Shown: one piece after another, positions 34,719 through 43,857 of the stretch
Layout: each line of letters opens with the position of its first letter
Position numbering within the stretch: the first letter of the stretch is position 1
Source: Tritrichomonas musculus
Lineage: Eukaryota; Parabasalia; Tritrichomonadida; Tritrichomonadidae
NCBI GenBank assembly: GCA_039105265.1
Contig: JAPFFF010000004.1
Span: 5,809,501 to 5,873,500, forward strand
DNA: 64,000 nt
Direction of reading: 5' to 3'
The notes under the pieces: model-generated
The model's input: the letters and a program-made list of their open reading frames with translations, nothing else
Databases searched by the model: none
What the model was told of the DNA's origin: nothing
Made by a program: the position numbers and the translations under genes

Positions 34719-34739
34719 AAATAATTTAACTTTTAATGA

Positions 34740-36818
34740 TTATATGTTTACTTTCTTATTTCCATCTGATATTATCTTTGTCCACAATTTAACCTGAAAC
34801 AAAGCCAAATATTCATCAATATTATATGTCTCTTCTACAGGCATTAATTCTCGCTGTACTGCTAATGCAATGACTGTAATATTTAAATTATTTTTCGCAA
34901 TAATTTCTGAAAGTTGGTATGTTGTATTATCAATTATAGTTGTCATACTATCAGAATAATTTTTTCCATCCAAACAAATGCCAATTTGGAAATTGTTATT
35001 GTTATTGTCATTATTATCATTATTTCCTTCAGTTGACTTTTTTCTTTTTCTAAAAGTTAATTCAGTTTTAATATCGAATTCTAGTAATTGGTCATATTTT
35101 ATATCATGAGAATCAAACTTTATATCAAATTCTTCCATTTGATGTATGTAATTTTGATCTTTCCAATAATCATTTAAAATGCAATGTACGCATGGAATAT
35201 TAACACAGTATAAATAATAATAATAATAATATTGACGGCATAAACAAACTTTTTGAGAATAATTTGATTTAAGATTAGGATTTTTTGAAATTTCTTTATA
35301 TGCTTTATCTTTAAACTTATTTAAGTGAGTTTTTACATTCAAATGTGCACTAGAATTGGTTCTTAACGTACGATCCATAATATATTTTATAATGTACGCA
35401 AGTCGTAGCGGTAAAGAAAGTCGAGTTGCTTTAAAAATACCGTTTAATTGTTTATGAAACGATTCTACGTGATTTGTTGTGGTTGGTATTCCATAGACAC
35501 TTCGCTTGAAATATGGAGAATATTCTTTTTTTACTTCGACATAATTTCCGTTCACATCAACACCTAAGACTTTGCTTACTTTTTCAAATCTTGCATCATC
35601 TTTATTTTCTTGTAAATTATATAATAACTGAAAAGTTTGGTAATATCTATTAAAATGTTTCGACCACTCAAAGCCTGAAAAAGTGAATAATATATCTGAA
35701 AATAAAAGACCGAGTAATGAATTGGCACCGATTGACCGAATCAAATGAACTAAACAATAATAAAAATCTAAATCATAATTTTTCGCTAATTTTTGAAATG
35801 CTTTATGTTCATCACTTAAATATTTTTTATTTTTGAATTTAAGAAAAAGTGAATTTTCTTCAGAATTTTCATAAAATTCATCTAACTTTTTGAGAGATTC
35901 AAAAAAAATACTATATAATGACGTTTTCTCAGAAGGTGAAATTAAAATTGCTAGTGGAATCCCAGTATTTCGGAAAATAAGATGAGGAACACAAATAGCA
36001 TATGGTGCCAGAGCTCGAAAAGTGGCGTCAAGTTCAATTGTGGTTGCTTGTTCAAATTGATGAGATTTTACAATATCTAAAAAATAAGGTGAAAACCAAG
36101 AAAAAATGCCAAATTGATATTGGTTTAAATCAATCTCTTCTGTTGGATGAAATCTGAAAAGAAATCCTCCATAATTTTTCAGAATACTTTCAATTGAATC
36201 ATCTGGATTCATTTGCTTGTGCTTTTGCCTTTTAATAGTTTTGCAATTAAATGGAGCTATTGTGTAAAATATTGTTGCAGTAATCGGATTTTGAATAGAT
36301 CTATCTACAGACTGATTATTGTAAAAATCAGATAATTCTTGCATTCCTTTGTTTTTTATTATCTGAAAAGGACTATTCGGATTAGGATTTTTAATAATTA
36401 TGTTGCTATAAACATAAACTGTTCTTTCGTTCTTTTTGAATTTCACATTATGTATTTTTTTATATTTAATTGTATTAAATAAATTAATAATTTGTATTGC
36501 AAAATAGTTACCACTAACTTGGTAATATATTTTAAATAAATTGGTTTGATGCCTTGAAATTAGCATAAAATTTGTAAATATTTGATTATCAATTCTTTTT
36601 GGGTTTTTTAACTTATGTGTTTGTGAAAACGTATATTTATTATTTTTAAATGTGCTCAAAAAATAAAGAACACTAAAATTATCAATGAGAGGTTTTCGAT
36701 TATCATATGGTGGATTTGTCAAATAAATTGGATGATCGCGATGAGAAAATGTTTTTTCAGATAATACATTAGTTGCTGTTCCTAATTGCAGTGATATTTG
36801 TCCATTTTGATCAAACAT
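34740..36818 (-). CDS. MULE-family transposase with SWIM zinc finger
   Basis: An intact 692-residue frame from ATG. The MULE catalytic domain covers about residues 255-460: LDATFRA (Asp264), LSDEHKAF (Asp336) and TTTNHVESFHKQLNG (Glu452) form the expected D-D-E triad. Downstream CLC at 525-527 and PCVHC at 542-546 make a SWIM finger (CxC...CxH), normal for MULE transposases. No N-terminal FAR1/WRKY-like finger is obvious in the first 250 residues. The C-terminal 120 residues include an Asn run and no known domain. It lies between the two arrays, stop codon about 75 bp from the left array. With all triad residues present it is probably functional and should act on the arms. Confidence 0.88.
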   Translation of the reverse strand: MFDQNGQISLQLGTATNVLSEKTFSHRDHPIYLTNPPYDNRKPLIDNFSVLYFLSTFKNNKYTFSQTHKLKNPKRIDNQIFTNFMLISRHQTNLFKIYYQVSGNYFAIQIINLFNTIKYKKIHNVKFKKNERTVYVYSNIIIKNPNPNSPFQIIKNKGMQELSDFYNNQSVDRSIQNPITATIFYTIAPFNCKTIKRQKHKQMNPDDSIESILKNYGGFLFRFHPTEEIDLNQYQFGIFSWFSPYFLDIVKSHQFEQATTIELDATFRALAPYAICVPHLIFRNTGIPLAILISPSEKTSLYSIFFESLKKLDEFYENSEENSLFLKFKNKKYLSDEHKAFQKLAKNYDLDFYYCLVHLIRSIGANSLLGLLFSDILFTFSGFEWSKHFNRYYQTFQLLYNLQENKDDARFEKVSKVLGVDVNGNYVEVKKEYSPYFKRSVYGIPTTTNHVESFHKQLNGIFKATRLSLPLRLAYIIKYIMDRTLRTNSSAHLNVKTHLNKFKDKAYKEISKNPNLKSNYSQKVCLCRQYYYYYYLYCVNIPCVHCILNDYWKDQNYIHQMEEFDIKFDSHDIKYDQLLEFDIKTELTFRKRKKSTEGNNDNNDNNNNNFQIGICLDGKNYSDSMTTIIDNTTYQLSEIIAKNNLNITVIALAVQRELMPVEETYNIDEYLALFQVKLWTKIISDGNKKVNI

Positions 36819-36968
36819 TATAATTGTTTGTAAAAAAGAAAAGTAAACGATAATTTTGATTGAAACTTTTTAAATAGTTTATTAATTTTTTTGTAAAAGT
36901 GTATTTAGAAATGATTAAATATGAACAATGTTAACTATATAATTATTAAAAATAATATTTAAATAATA

Positions 36969-39842
36969 TTATTGAAAAAAAAAATATTTACAACATTTGT
37001 GTAAAATCAGAGATTTTGAGCAATTACTATGAGATCGTTTAGTGAGGAATGTGCTGTTATTAGTTCGTGCTTTGAGTTTCCTTATTGAGGTTACCTTCTT
37101 GCTGTTTACGTGTAAATGATATTTACAACATTTGTGTAAAGTCAGAGATTTTGAGCAATTACTATGAGATCGTTTAGTGAGGAATGTGCTGTTATTAGTT
37201 CGTGCTTTGAGTTTCCTTATTGAGGTTACCTTCTTGCTGTTTACGTGTAAATGATATTTACAACATTTGTGTAAAGTCAGAGATTTTGAGCAATTACTGT
37301 GAGATCGTTTAGTGAGGAATGTGCTGTTATTAGTTCGTGCTTTGAGTTTCCTTATTGAGGTTACCTTCTTGCTGTTTACGTGTAAATGATATTTACAACA
37401 TTTGTGTAAAATCAGAGATTTTGAGCAATTACTGTGAGATCGTTTAGTGAGGAATGTGTTGTTATTAGTTCGTGCTTTGAGTTTCCTTATTGAGGTTACC
37501 TTCTTGCTGTTTACGTGTAAATGATATTTACAACATTTGTGTAAAATCAGAGATTTTGAGCAATTACTATGAGATCGTTTAGTGAGGAATGTGCTGTTAT
37601 TAGTTCGTGCTTTGAGTTTCCTTATTGAGGTTACCTTCTTGCTGTTTACGTGTAAATGATATTTACAACATTTGTGTAAAATCAGAGATTTTGAGCAATT
37701 ACTGTGAGATCGTTTAGTGAGGAATGTGTTGTTATTAGTTCGTGCTTTGAGTTTCCTTATTGAGGTTACCTTCTTGCTGTTTACGTGTAAATGATATTTA
37801 CAACATTTGTGTAAAATCAGAGATTTTGAGCAATTACTGTGAGATCGTTTAGTGAGGAATGTGCTGTTATTAGTTCGTGCTTTGAGTTTCCTTATTGAGG
37901 TTACCTTCTTGCTGTTTACGTGTAAATGATATTTACAACATTTGTGTAAAATCAGAGATTTTGAGCAATTACTGTGAGATCGTTTAGTGAGGAATGTGTT
38001 GTTATTAGTTCGTGCTTTGAGTTTTCTTATTGAGGTTACCTTCTTGCTGTTTACGTGTAAATGATATTTACAACATTTGTGTAAAATCAGAGATTTTGAG
38101 CAATTACTATGAGATCGTTTAGTGAGGAATGTGCTGTTATTAGTTCGTGCTTTGAGTTTCCTTATTGAGGTTACCTTCTTGCTGTTTACGTGTAAATGAT
38201 ATTTACAACATTTGTGTAAAGTCAGAGATTTTGAGCAATTACTATGAGATCGTTTAGTGAGGAATGTGCTGTTATTAGTTCGTGCTTTGAGTTTCCTTAT
38301 TGAGGTTACCTTCTTGCTGTTTACGTGTAAATGATATTTACAACATTTGTGTAAAGTCAGAGATTTTGAGCAATTACTGTGAGATCGTTTAGTGAGGAAT
38401 GTGCTGTTATTAGTTCGTGCTTTGAGTTTCCTTATTGAGGTTACCTTCTTGCTGTTTACGTGTAAATGATATTTACAACATTTGTGTAAAATCAGAGATT
38501 TTGAGCAATTACTGTGAGATCGTTTAGTGAGGAATGTGTTGTTATTAGTTCGTGCTTTGAGTTTCCTTATTGAGGTTACCTTCTTGCTGTTTACGTGTAA
38601 ATGATATTTACAACATTTGTGTAAAATCAGAGATTTTGAGCAATTACTGTGAGATCGTTTAGTGAGGAATGTGTTGTTATTAGTTCGTGCTTTGAGTTTC
38701 CTTATTGAGGTTACCTTCTTGCTGTTTACGTGTAAATGATATTTACAACATTTGTGTAAAGTCAGAGATTTTGAGCAATTACTATGAGATCGTTTAGTGA
38801 GGAATGTGCTGTTATTAGTTCGTGCTTTGAGTTTCCTTATTGAGGTTACCTTCTTGCTGTTTACGTGTAAATGATATTTACAACATTTGTGTAAAATCAG
38901 AGATTTTGAGCAATTACTGTGAGATCGTTTAGTGAGGAATGTGCTGTTATTAGTTCGTGCTTTGAGTTTCCTTATTGAGGTTACCTTCTTGCTGTTTACG
39001 TGTAAATGATATTTACAACATTTGTGTAAAATCAGAGATTTTGAGCAATTACTATGAGATCGTTTAGTGAGGAATGTGTTGTTATTAGTTCGTGCTTTGA
39101 GTTTCCTTATTGAGGTTACCTTCTTGCTGTTTACGTGTAAATGATATTTACAACATTTGTGTAAAATCAGAGATTTTGAGCAATTACTGTGAGATCGTTT
39201 AGTGAGGAATGTGTTGTTATTAGTTCGTGCTTTGAGTTTCCTTATTGAGGTTACCTTCTTGCTGTTTACGTGTAAATGATATTTACAACATTTGTGTAAA
39301 GTCAGAGATTTTGAGCAATTACTATGAGATCGTTTAGTGAGGAATGTGCTGTTATTAGTTCGTGCTTTGAGTTTCCTTATTGAGGTTACCTTCTTGCTGT
39401 TTACGTGTAAATGATATTTACAACATTTGTGTAAAGTCAGAGATTTTGAGCAATTACTGTGAGATCGTTTAGTGAGGAATGTGCTGTTATTAGTTCGTGC
39501 TTTGAGTTTCCTTATTGAGGTTACCTTCTTGCTGTTTACGTGTAAATGATATTTACAACATTTGTGTAAAATCAGAGATTTTGAGCAATTACTATGAGAT
39601 CGTTTAGTGAGGAATGTGTTGTTATTAGTTCGTGCTTTGAGTTTTCTTATTGAGGTTACCTTCTTGCTGTTTACGTGTAAATGATATTTACAACATTTGT
39701 GTAAAGTCAGAGATTTTGAGCAATTACTATGAGATCGTTTAGTGAGGAATGTGTTGTTATTAGTTCGTGCTTTGAGTTTCCTTATTGAGGTTACCTTCTT
39801 GCTGTTTACGTGTAAATGATATTTTAATATCGCATCTGGCAA
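36969..39842 (-). CDS. Open frame through the right array: 21 x 45-residue repeat protein (uncertain)
   Basis: Mirror of the left frame: same MPDAIL start from the right unique arm, 21 exact repeats, then a stop shortly after KYFFFQ; 957 residues. Same basic, Cys/His-bearing repeat. Because both arms share the start codon and lead, both would be expressed from promoters in the terminal repeats if either is. Same doubts as for the left frame. Confidence 0.3.
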   Translation of the reverse strand: MPDAILKYHLHVNSKKVTSIRKLKARTNNNTFLTKRSHSNCSKSLTLHKCCKYHLHVNSKKVTSIRKLKARTNNNTFLTKRSHSNCSKSLILHKCCKYHLHVNSKKVTSIRKLKARTNNSTFLTKRSHSNCSKSLTLHKCCKYHLHVNSKKVTSIRKLKARTNNSTFLTKRSHSNCSKSLTLHKCCKYHLHVNSKKVTSIRKLKARTNNNTFLTKRSHSNCSKSLILHKCCKYHLHVNSKKVTSIRKLKARTNNNTFLTKRSHSNCSKSLILHKCCKYHLHVNSKKVTSIRKLKARTNNSTFLTKRSHSNCSKSLILHKCCKYHLHVNSKKVTSIRKLKARTNNSTFLTKRSHSNCSKSLTLHKCCKYHLHVNSKKVTSIRKLKARTNNNTFLTKRSHSNCSKSLILHKCCKYHLHVNSKKVTSIRKLKARTNNNTFLTKRSHSNCSKSLILHKCCKYHLHVNSKKVTSIRKLKARTNNSTFLTKRSHSNCSKSLTLHKCCKYHLHVNSKKVTSIRKLKARTNNSTFLTKRSHSNCSKSLTLHKCCKYHLHVNSKKVTSIRKLKARTNNSTFLTKRSHSNCSKSLILHKCCKYHLHVNSKKVTSIRKLKARTNNNTFLTKRSHSNCSKSLILHKCCKYHLHVNSKKVTSIRKLKARTNNSTFLTKRSHSNCSKSLILHKCCKYHLHVNSKKVTSIRKLKARTNNNTFLTKRSHSNCSKSLILHKCCKYHLHVNSKKVTSIRKLKARTNNSTFLTKRSHSNCSKSLILHKCCKYHLHVNSKKVTSIRKLKARTNNNTFLTKRSHSNCSKSLILHKCCKYHLHVNSKKVTSIRKLKARTNNSTFLTKRSHSNCSKSLTLHKCCKYHLHVNSKKVTSIRKLKARTNNSTFLTKRSHSNCSKSLTLHKCCKYHLHVNSKKVTSIRKLKARTNNSTFLTKRSHSNCSKSLILHKCCKYFFFQ
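36990..39824 (-). repeat. Right array: 21 inverted 135-bp units
   Basis: Same unit and same variable sites as the left array, in inverse orientation. The order of variants differs from the left arm: here pairs of S-T units recur (units 3-4, 11-12, 19-20) and an S-I/N-I alternation fills units 13-18. So the arms are not simple mirror copies. Confidence 0.95.
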
Positions 39843-40153
39843 TTTATAATTAAAAATGGTTCCTTATTTTGCGTCGATCACAAACAATCTGCTGGTGGAA
39901 TCAGCAGTGGAACCAATCAATAATACATTTGCTCTGATGCGATACCAATTTCAAAACAAAAGGGCGCCTTTTTTCATATAATAGATAATTCACCTTTATA
40001 ACCGTTTTATTTCAATCTCTCAAAAAGTTCATCTCAACGATAGAACTTTTTCTCTCAAAAAGTGGTAATTTTTTTACCTGGTCGGATCTTTCAAAAAGTT
40101 TCTTGTTGTAAAATATTTCGTGCCGATTTTAATAGACCCCGATTCCTATGCCC
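39825..40153 (-). repeat. Unique part of right terminal inverted repeat
   Basis: 329 bp, nearly identical to the left arm's unique part in inverse. The few differences include a small indel near the GGTTCC(G/A)CTGCTG stretch. Near-identity implies a recent copy or conversion between the ends. Confidence 0.85.
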
Positions 40154-40273
40154 CGTTTATCGATACTGATAATTCTTAATCGATATTTATTGTTATCGGC
40201 GGTTATTACCATAATATCGATATTATTGTAACGAGAAAAACCGTTATCGGCTAATATCGATAAACATCCCTGG
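40154..40273. repeat. Inverted repeat with TATCGATA motifs, abutting the MULE
   Basis: GTTTATCGATA at 40155 and TATCGATAAAC near 40256 are inverse, and CGATAT/ATCGAT words recur between them. The right side ends ATCCCTGG, like the CAGGGATG ends of the hAT-like element at 62104, but the left side lacks that end. Probably a small hAT-like element whose left tip is missing where the MULE begins. Confidence 0.45.
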
Positions 40274-41001
40274 TAAAAATATAAATAGATGCATCAATTT
40301 TTTTATTTACATGAATAATCTCAAAATATTATTCACCATTTTTCTCCTATATTTTTCTTTCAATTTATTATCTCAAAAAGTTGAGACACAATCTCTCTTG
40401 CTACATTGATCGTTAAAAAGATCTACTTTAAAATGTTTCTTGGCGAGCCGTTTTTAATTATATTCTGACATAATATTAATTATTAATATTTATGATAAAT
40501 TTTAAATAGTTATCCCTTAGAGATAAACAATACTATAAGATATTTATAAATAATGAAATAATGAAAATATAATTATTAATATCTTGGAAAAATATCTAAT
40601 ATAAATATTTATCAAATACTTAATTTAATGTTATATTAATAGTAATAAATATATTAAAATAAAATATTGAAAATATCTAATTATTTATCAAGATAAATAT
40701 GATTTTAAATTAAAAATGAAAATTTTTATGTTTTGACTACTTATAACGTGCTTTCAATAAATCCATAGCATTTCAGTAGATCCAAAGCAGGTCAATCTAT
40801 CATAAAATGGCCATAGTTTAATCGTTTTTTTCAAAAAAGAAAACCAAATATGATCAGAAATATTTTTATCAGAATTTTGTAAATTTTCACTATTTTACCA
40901 ATATCTCCAAATCAAAAAAGTAAAACTAATAAAATTTAACAAAACTTATAATGTACAATAATAAATTTTAATAATTTATTATTAAATATTTAATAAAATA
41001 A
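40274..41001. other. Intergenic; arm of an older inverted-repeat element
   Basis: Mostly AT-rich. CATTTCAGTAGATCCAAAGC at 40769-40788 is matched in inverse at 41449-41468 with a few changes, so an older element of about 0.7 kb probably spans 40750-41480 and was later hit by the MITE at 41010. No gene. Confidence 0.4.
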
Positions 41002-41009
41002 TTAAATTG

Positions 41010-41411
41010 TCGGGCTTTAAATGGTCGTAGTGATCATTGTACGTTATTTGTCAATCAAACTTTTTCACTAAAAGTAATGTGGCATCTATGTTAGTACTGG
41101 TCATTTCAGATGATTACTTATAACGAGTTCTTATCAATTTGAAAAACTTTTTGAATAGTGGTTATCTAAATTTTTTTTTTCTGGTCATTCGAAATTGAGA
41201 TTTTTTTTTACTTTTTCCAAGATTTATAAATCATTTCGTATTCGCAAACTAAAAAAAAAAAAAAAAAAAAAAAGCAAATATTTGACCTTGTTTGATCGTT
41301 CTTTTAAACACTGGTCATTTTAATTGAAAATGACCAGTGGTCATATGACCTAGTAAAAACTTGTTTATACTGGCCATCTTGGTTTAAAATGACCAGTCAT
41401 TTAAAGCCCAG
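41010..41411. mobile_element. hAT-like MITE, 402 bp, 8-bp target duplication
   Basis: Ends match (T/C)(C/T)GGGCTTTAAATG in inverse, flanked by a perfect direct repeat TTAAATTG (41002-41009, 41412-41419). The word TGGTCAT or its inverse recurs about six times inside, as subterminal sites do. It contains an A-run at about 41251-41273. No coding capacity. Confidence 0.78.
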
Positions 41412-41597
41412 TTAAATTGTATGAAAAATAACTCAAATTAAATTTAGTGCTATGGATCTATTGAAATGGTATGAAATGAATGAAATCGTGTCATTAAAAT
41501 GTTGATCGTGTTGGTGAATTATTTTACCTCTATTTCAATTTCTTTCAATTTTTCAACTCTCAATTGAGAATGGCTCTGGAAATGTTTGGCAAAAGTC

Positions 41598-42889
41598 AGA
41601 GGTATTCATGTAGAGAAATTGACGAAATATTGTAATTTTGATCATATTTTCTTTATTTCTATTTTGTTACTAAGAATGTACTTTAATGGATAAGAATTTT
41701 ATACTCCTATTTTTGAGATATTTCTATTTTTATTTTTCTGAATAAAAATCGTTTTATAATTGAGAGGCTATATAATTTTTTTAAATAAAAATTTATGAAA
41801 TATAAATATGTATTTAATTATGTTTAATTAATTATCATATGACATATATTTAGATAACATATTAATAGTTATATGTTTTAAAAACATTCTTTTTCTAGAG
41901 ATACACTTGTTTATATTTTATTTTATTTTTAATAAATTTTTAACTTTTTCAGTTATTATATTTTTAATATTGAAATAATAAACTTTTTTTATCTTCGTAA
42001 TATTTTTGTTTAAACATTATTTTATTTTATATATATAATATATATAATTATTTATATACTATATAAATTTTATAATTAAGATTTACTTAATATATTAAAT
42101 AGATAAATTAACAAAAAAAAAAATGAAAAATTCAATTAAACGATGATTTTCAATTGAATATTTTAAAAAATAAGTTGGTTTTTATTGTGATTATTTTTTG
42201 GTTTTCAATATATTAAATATTAATGTTATTTTTATAATATAGTAATTAATAATTTTACTATATAAAAAATATTTTTATTAATATTTTTATGAAGATGAGC
42301 AAATTTATATTTTTCAAGAATCACTTCACTATTAACTTCACTTCACCGAAAATAATCATCTCACGTCATTAAAAATAATAACGTACAAAAAACGATGAAA
42401 AGTAATTCAAAATAATACAAAATGTTAATTACATTTTTCTTTAAAATGAGAGTATAAAGTAACTTTTTTACATAATAAAATTTATTAAAATATTTATTAC
42501 TATTAAATCGTACAATTAATGTATAATTATTTCGTAAATCAATTGAGAAATAAGGCATTTTCTAAAATTTTTTATGTAAATTTGTATTTAAATCTATATA
42601 TGGCTAATAAATTGGCAATACAACAGATAATATATTATATAAATAAAATAAAAAATATTATTAATGATTTGTAATTCATAAATATTTTATTTAACACGAG
42701 ATATTGACGAAACATTATTTTTTAAATGGTTTTTAAATTCTCAACATCCATTAAAACCAATTATGGCAAATGCAAGTATTGGATATATAGAAGTAAATAA
42801 TCTTAATATTTTTTCATAAGATAAAACATTCATTTAAACCAAAAATAAAAAAGTCAAATAACGAGTTTTCACTTCACATGAATACCTCT
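41598..42889. mobile_element. hAT-like element, 1292 bp, 8-bp target duplication
   Basis: Ends AGAGGTATTCATGT in inverse, flanked by a perfect direct repeat CAAAAGTC (41590-41597, 42890-42897). The interior is extremely AT-rich and I see no transposase remnant; a 65-codon minus-strand frame (42361-42558) lacks recognisable motifs. Either a large MITE or a fully decayed autonomous copy. Confidence 0.72.
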
Positions 42890-43066
42890 CAAAAGTCTGG
42901 CGTATTCGTCATTGTTGCCCAGCTTGAGAAAGTAGGATATATATTGAGCTAGGCGTGAAAGTTCAATTTTTTTTTTTGTTATCAAACAAATCTAATATTT
43001 AAATTACATATTCCAACAATAAACTAAATTATTCGCAAAATTATCTTTTCTGTATTATTAAATTCT

Positions 43067-43395
43067 ATAGCATCTTGTTAAGTCCAAATTCCATTTTTTT
43101 TTCTTGGCCTTTTAACAGATATTTTTCACAAAAAAAGCGACATTTGGACTTAAGGTACAAATCTAGTACGTTATAAATTGAGAGAAAGAACGTTATATAT
43201 TTGAGATCCCTTACCCTATTGAAAAAGTTTTATTTTGAATGAGTGTCAGATTTGAAATTCTGAACTTTATTTTTTTTTATAAAATTTTTATGATAAAAAT
43301 ATTTTTTTTATATAACATGTCGTTTAGTTTAATAAAGTGTCAAAAAATTTTGCGGTTTCTAAACGTACTAGATTTGTACCTTAACAAGATGCTAT
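43067..43395. mobile_element. MITE, 329 bp, with 10-bp target duplication (Mutator-like?)
   Basis: Ends ATAGCATCTTGTTAAG in inverse, flanked by the direct repeat ATTAAATTCT (43057-43066, 43396-43405). A 9-11-bp duplication points to Mutator-like mobilisation rather than hAT. Just inside, GTACAAATCTAGTACGTT near 43160 is matched in inverse near 43368. A diverged relative lies at about 55240-55650. Confidence 0.68.
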
Positions 43396-43418
43396 ATTAA
43401 ATTCTCATTTATATTATC

Positions 43419-43736
43419 GGATCAACTAAAGTATAGTTAGTCTTTTCTGAAGAACCTTCAAAAAGTGGAAATCATTCAGAAAAAATAATTAAAAAAACAA
43501 ATCTTTTAATATTTTTACATAATTTTTACTGAGACTACATACCGCCTAGCGGGCGTCGAGCGAGGCTGAGCGAAGCGAAGCCGAGTCGAGACCCCGCGGC
43601 TGGCGGTAAGAATCAGTAAAAATTTTGTAACCTAAAAAGATTATTTTTTTAATTATTTTTATTTGATTATTTTTTCTGAATGATTTCCACTTTTTGAAGG
43701 TTCTTCAGAAAAGACAAACTATATTTGAGTTGATTC
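43419..43736. mobile_element. Palindromic hAT-like MITE with G+C-rich core (copy 2)
   Basis: 318 bp, flanked by a perfect 8-bp direct repeat ATATTATC (43411-43418, 43737-43744). Same family as 28780-29110, inserted in the opposite orientation. It starts only 23 bp after the end of the 43067 MITE. Core at 43541-43607. Confidence 0.87.
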
Positions 43737-43857
43737 ATATTATCTGATTTATCATTATTTTTTATCTTTCTCTTTTGTTTATATGATTAGCAAAAAATTT
43801 TATATAATTATAAAGGTGAAAAATTTTGTCACTTTTTTACCATAAAAATACGATTTT

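Larger units (their letters stand above)
29454..40153. mobile_element. Giant Mutator-like (MULE) element with tandem-array inverted arms
   Basis: About 10.7 kb, bounded by near-identical inverted repeats starting GGGCAKARGAATCGGGG. From each end inward: a unique arm of about 330 bp, then an array of 135-bp units (36 plus a partial on the left, 21 on the right, in inverse orientation), then a central 2.3 kb with one intact transposase gene on the minus strand. Arms match almost perfectly, so the element is young and may be active. No target duplication could be read: TATAAATGA precedes the left end and CGTTTATCG follows the right, so the ends may have been shuffled, or I have misplaced a boundary by a few bases. 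Long arms with internal repeats recall Foldback/Galileo elements. Confidence 0.85.

Noticed and set aside
29454-40153. LTR retroelement with long terminal repeats
   Set aside because: The ends are inverted, not direct, and the single gene is a MULE transposase with D-D-E and SWIM motifs; no reverse transcriptase or gag-like frame is present.
42361-42558. 65-residue minus-strand frame
   Set aside because: Inside an AT-rich hAT-like element, with no motif; hydrophobic residues follow from TTT/TTA codons.
43411-43744. Core inversion switch in the palindromic MITE
   Set aside because: The two copies have opposite cores, but the inner arms that differ between sides move with the core, so the whole element is simply inserted the other way round.
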